Assembly: GCA_015521385.1 (NCBI GenBank)
Contig: WAOH01000145.1
Location: 1 to 6,332, forward strand
Reading direction: 5' to 3'
DNA from: Thermoproteota archaeon
GTDB taxonomy: Archaea; Korarchaeota; Korarchaeia; Korarchaeales; Korarchaeaceae
DNA: 6,332 nucleotides
Both the position numbers and the translations under genes were made by a program. Below, piece after piece: positions 5,148-6,332 of the stretch. The notes below the pieces were generated by a model, which ran no database searches, was not told the DNA's origin, and saw only the letters and a program-made list of their open reading frames with translations. Numbering within the stretch: the stretch's first letter is position 1; every line of letters begins with the position of its first letter.

Positions 5148-6332
5148 ATGTCGCTGCCCTACAATAAATTCGTCAGCGTTGAGGAGGCCCTCTCTCACAT
5201 CCCGGACGGATCGGTTGTGGCCATATCAGGCTTCAACATGGCAACGACGCCGGAATACCTGATAATGAAGTTGTGGGAGAGGTACAGGGACACGGGCCAT
5301 CCCAAGGACCTCTTCATAATATCGGACACCCTCCCGGCTACCCCTAACAGGGCCCTGGATTTCGTGGCCAGGAGGCTGTACGAGGAGGAGGGCCAGGAGT
5401 TCATCAGGGGGATGCTCCTCCCGTTCACCGGATGGGCACCCTACGTGCAGAAGCTGGCAATGGAGAACAGGATAGAACTCTACTCTTGGTCCATAGGGAT
5501 GGCCGCTTACTGGTTCAGGGAGGTGGCCTCGGGGAGGCCGGGTCTCCTGACGTCCATAGGCAGGGGGACATTCCTCGATCCCAGACAGGACGGTGGAGCC
5601 ATGAACGATCTGGCTCGGGAGAGGAGGACCTGCCGCGTTTCCCTCATAGAGATAGACGGTGAGGAGTACCTGTTCTACGAGGCTCCGAAGCCCAACGTCT
5701 CTATGATAAGGGGAACCACGGCCGACGAGATGGGAAACATAACCATGGAGAAGGAGGGCATCTTCGGGACGGTGCTGGCCATAGCCCAGGCCGCGAAGGC
5801 CCAGCCCAACCCGGGGATAGTGATAGCTCAGGTCGAGAGGGAAGCGAGGTTCGGCTCCCTGAACCCCAAAAATGTCCACGTGCCCGGTCCCTTGGTGGAC
5901 TTCCTAGTCGTGGCCCCCCCGCAGTACCACTGGCAGAGCGGCACCATCATGTACGATCCCCGAATAAGCGGCACCATCATCCCGCCGATAACCCCTAACC
6001 TGCTTCCGAGGATGGAGCTTAACGAGAGGAAGGTCATAGCGAGGAGGATAGCCCTTGAGATGGTGAAGCTCGTGAACGAGAAGGGCGGACCGATCCTCGT
6101 GAACCTGGGTATAGGGATCCCAGCCATGGTCACCAACGTAGCTGCGGAGGAGGGGATATCCGACTACATCGTGACGACCATAGAGTCCGGACCGTGGGGC
6201 GGGCTGGCTCTAATGGGGGAGGACTTCGGCGTCTCCATTGGTCCCTTCGCCATAATCCCCATGCCGGACATGTTCACCAACTACGAGGGCGGGATAATAG
6301 ACGCTGCCTCCCTCGGGTTCATGCAGATAGAC
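5148..6332 (+). CDS. Family I acyl-CoA:carboxylate CoA-transferase (COG4670 type), 3' end outside window
   Basis: The frame is open for 395 codons to the window edge; full members are roughly 510-530 residues, so about a quarter is missing. These enzymes move CoA between an acyl-CoA and a free acid such as acetate or propionate through a glutamyl-CoA intermediate, in the cytoplasm. The alpha and beta parts are fused in one chain, as in propionate CoA-transferase and YdiF. Visible marks are GRGTFLDPRQDGG at 138-150, RGTTADEMGNITME, VNLGIGIP ending at P325, and the catalytic glutamate E346 in IESGPWGG. The first glycine-rich segment is SGFNMATTPE, where relatives usually have more glycines. The ATG at 5148 is the first sensible in-frame start; an in-frame TTG at 5118 would add ten residues with no family support. 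It is divergent from the cyclodeaminase-family gene and may share its promoter region. A role in using or making short acyl-CoAs during amino-acid or fatty-acid metabolism is plausible; the actual substrates cannot be read from this. Confidence 0.92.
   Translation, partial: MSLPYNKFVSVEEALSHIPDGSVVAISGFNMATTPEYLIMKLWERYRDTGHPKDLFIISDTLPATPNRALDFVARRLYEEEGQEFIRGMLLPFTGWAPYVQKLAMENRIELYSWSIGMAAYWFREVASGRPGLLTSIGRGTFLDPRQDGGAMNDLARERRTCRVSLIEIDGEEYLFYEAPKPNVSMIRGTTADEMGNITMEKEGIFGTVLAIAQAAKAQPNPGIVIAQVEREARFGSLNPKNVHVPGPLVDFLVVAPPQYHWQSGTIMYDPRISGTIIPPITPNLLPRMELNERKVIARRIALEMVKLVNEKGGPILVNLGIGIPAMVTNVAAEEGISDYIVTTIESGPWGGLALMGEDFGVSIGPFAIIPMPDMFTNYEGGIIDAASLGFMQID
5937..5980 (+). repeat. 14-bp direct repeat, 30-bp period, inside the CoA-transferase gene
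   Basis: AGCGGCACCATCAT occurs at 5937-5950 and again exactly at 5967-5980. The spacing is ten codons, so the same frame encodes SGTIM and SGTII. The two copies are identical even at third codon positions. It may reflect a local duplication or chance within a codon-biased gene. Confidence 0.8.

Noticed and set aside
5226..5879. 217-codon open frame on the minus strand opposite the CoA-transferase
   Set aside because: It lies wholly antisense to a gene with clear family motifs, its translation has low-complexity P/R/G/L-rich content and no recognisable domain, and it is a usual by-product of AGG/GAG-rich coding sequence.

Overview
The window reads as a piece of an archaeal chromosome, most likely from a thermophilic member of the Thermoproteota/Korarchaeota side of the tree. 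This rests on an archaeal-type TmcA, a UPF0282 (COG2248) protein of a mainly archaeal family, GTG/TTG starts with GGAGG-type ribosome sites, TATA-like boxes next to start codons, and coding sequence rich in AGG arginine and ATA isoleucine codons. The lineage is an inference; the archaeal origin is well supported. The sequence is GC-rich by eye and densely coding. I see no RNA gene, mobile element, CRISPR array or long non-coding stretch. The longest gap is 95 bp (5053-5147).

Region 1 (1-3288, + strand) is a tight run of three genes: the C-terminal end of a dihydroorotate dehydrogenase (pyrD, cut by the window start), an uncharacterised metallo-beta-lactamase-fold protein of the UPF0282 family, and the RNA cytidine acetyltransferase TmcA. 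The first pair overlaps by 7 bp and the second pair is 4 bp apart. Each downstream start has a good Shine-Dalgarno, so this is probably one transcript joining pyrimidine synthesis, an orphan hydrolase and RNA cytidine modification.

Region 2 (3253-5052, - strand) holds an ornithine cyclodeaminase/mu-crystallin family NAD(P)-dependent enzyme and, 33 bp downstream, a class I SAM-dependent methyltransferase. The methyltransferase appears to have its own TATA box placed for a leaderless transcript. Its 3' end overlaps the 3' end of tmcA by 36 bp, tail to tail.

Region 3 (5148-6332, + strand) is the first 395 codons of a family I acyl-CoA transferase (COG4670, propionate/acetate CoA-transferase type), running off the window end with the catalytic glutamate already included. 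It is divergent from the cyclodeaminase-family gene. The 95-bp gap between them contains a nearly symmetric A/T element that could act as TATA box in both directions.

No clearly new multi-gene system is visible. The items most worth a second look are the UPF0282 protein inside a pyrD-tmcA transcript, the cyclodeaminase-family enzyme lacking the aspartate expected of true ornithine cyclodeaminase, the shared divergent promoter, and the 36-bp convergent overlap.
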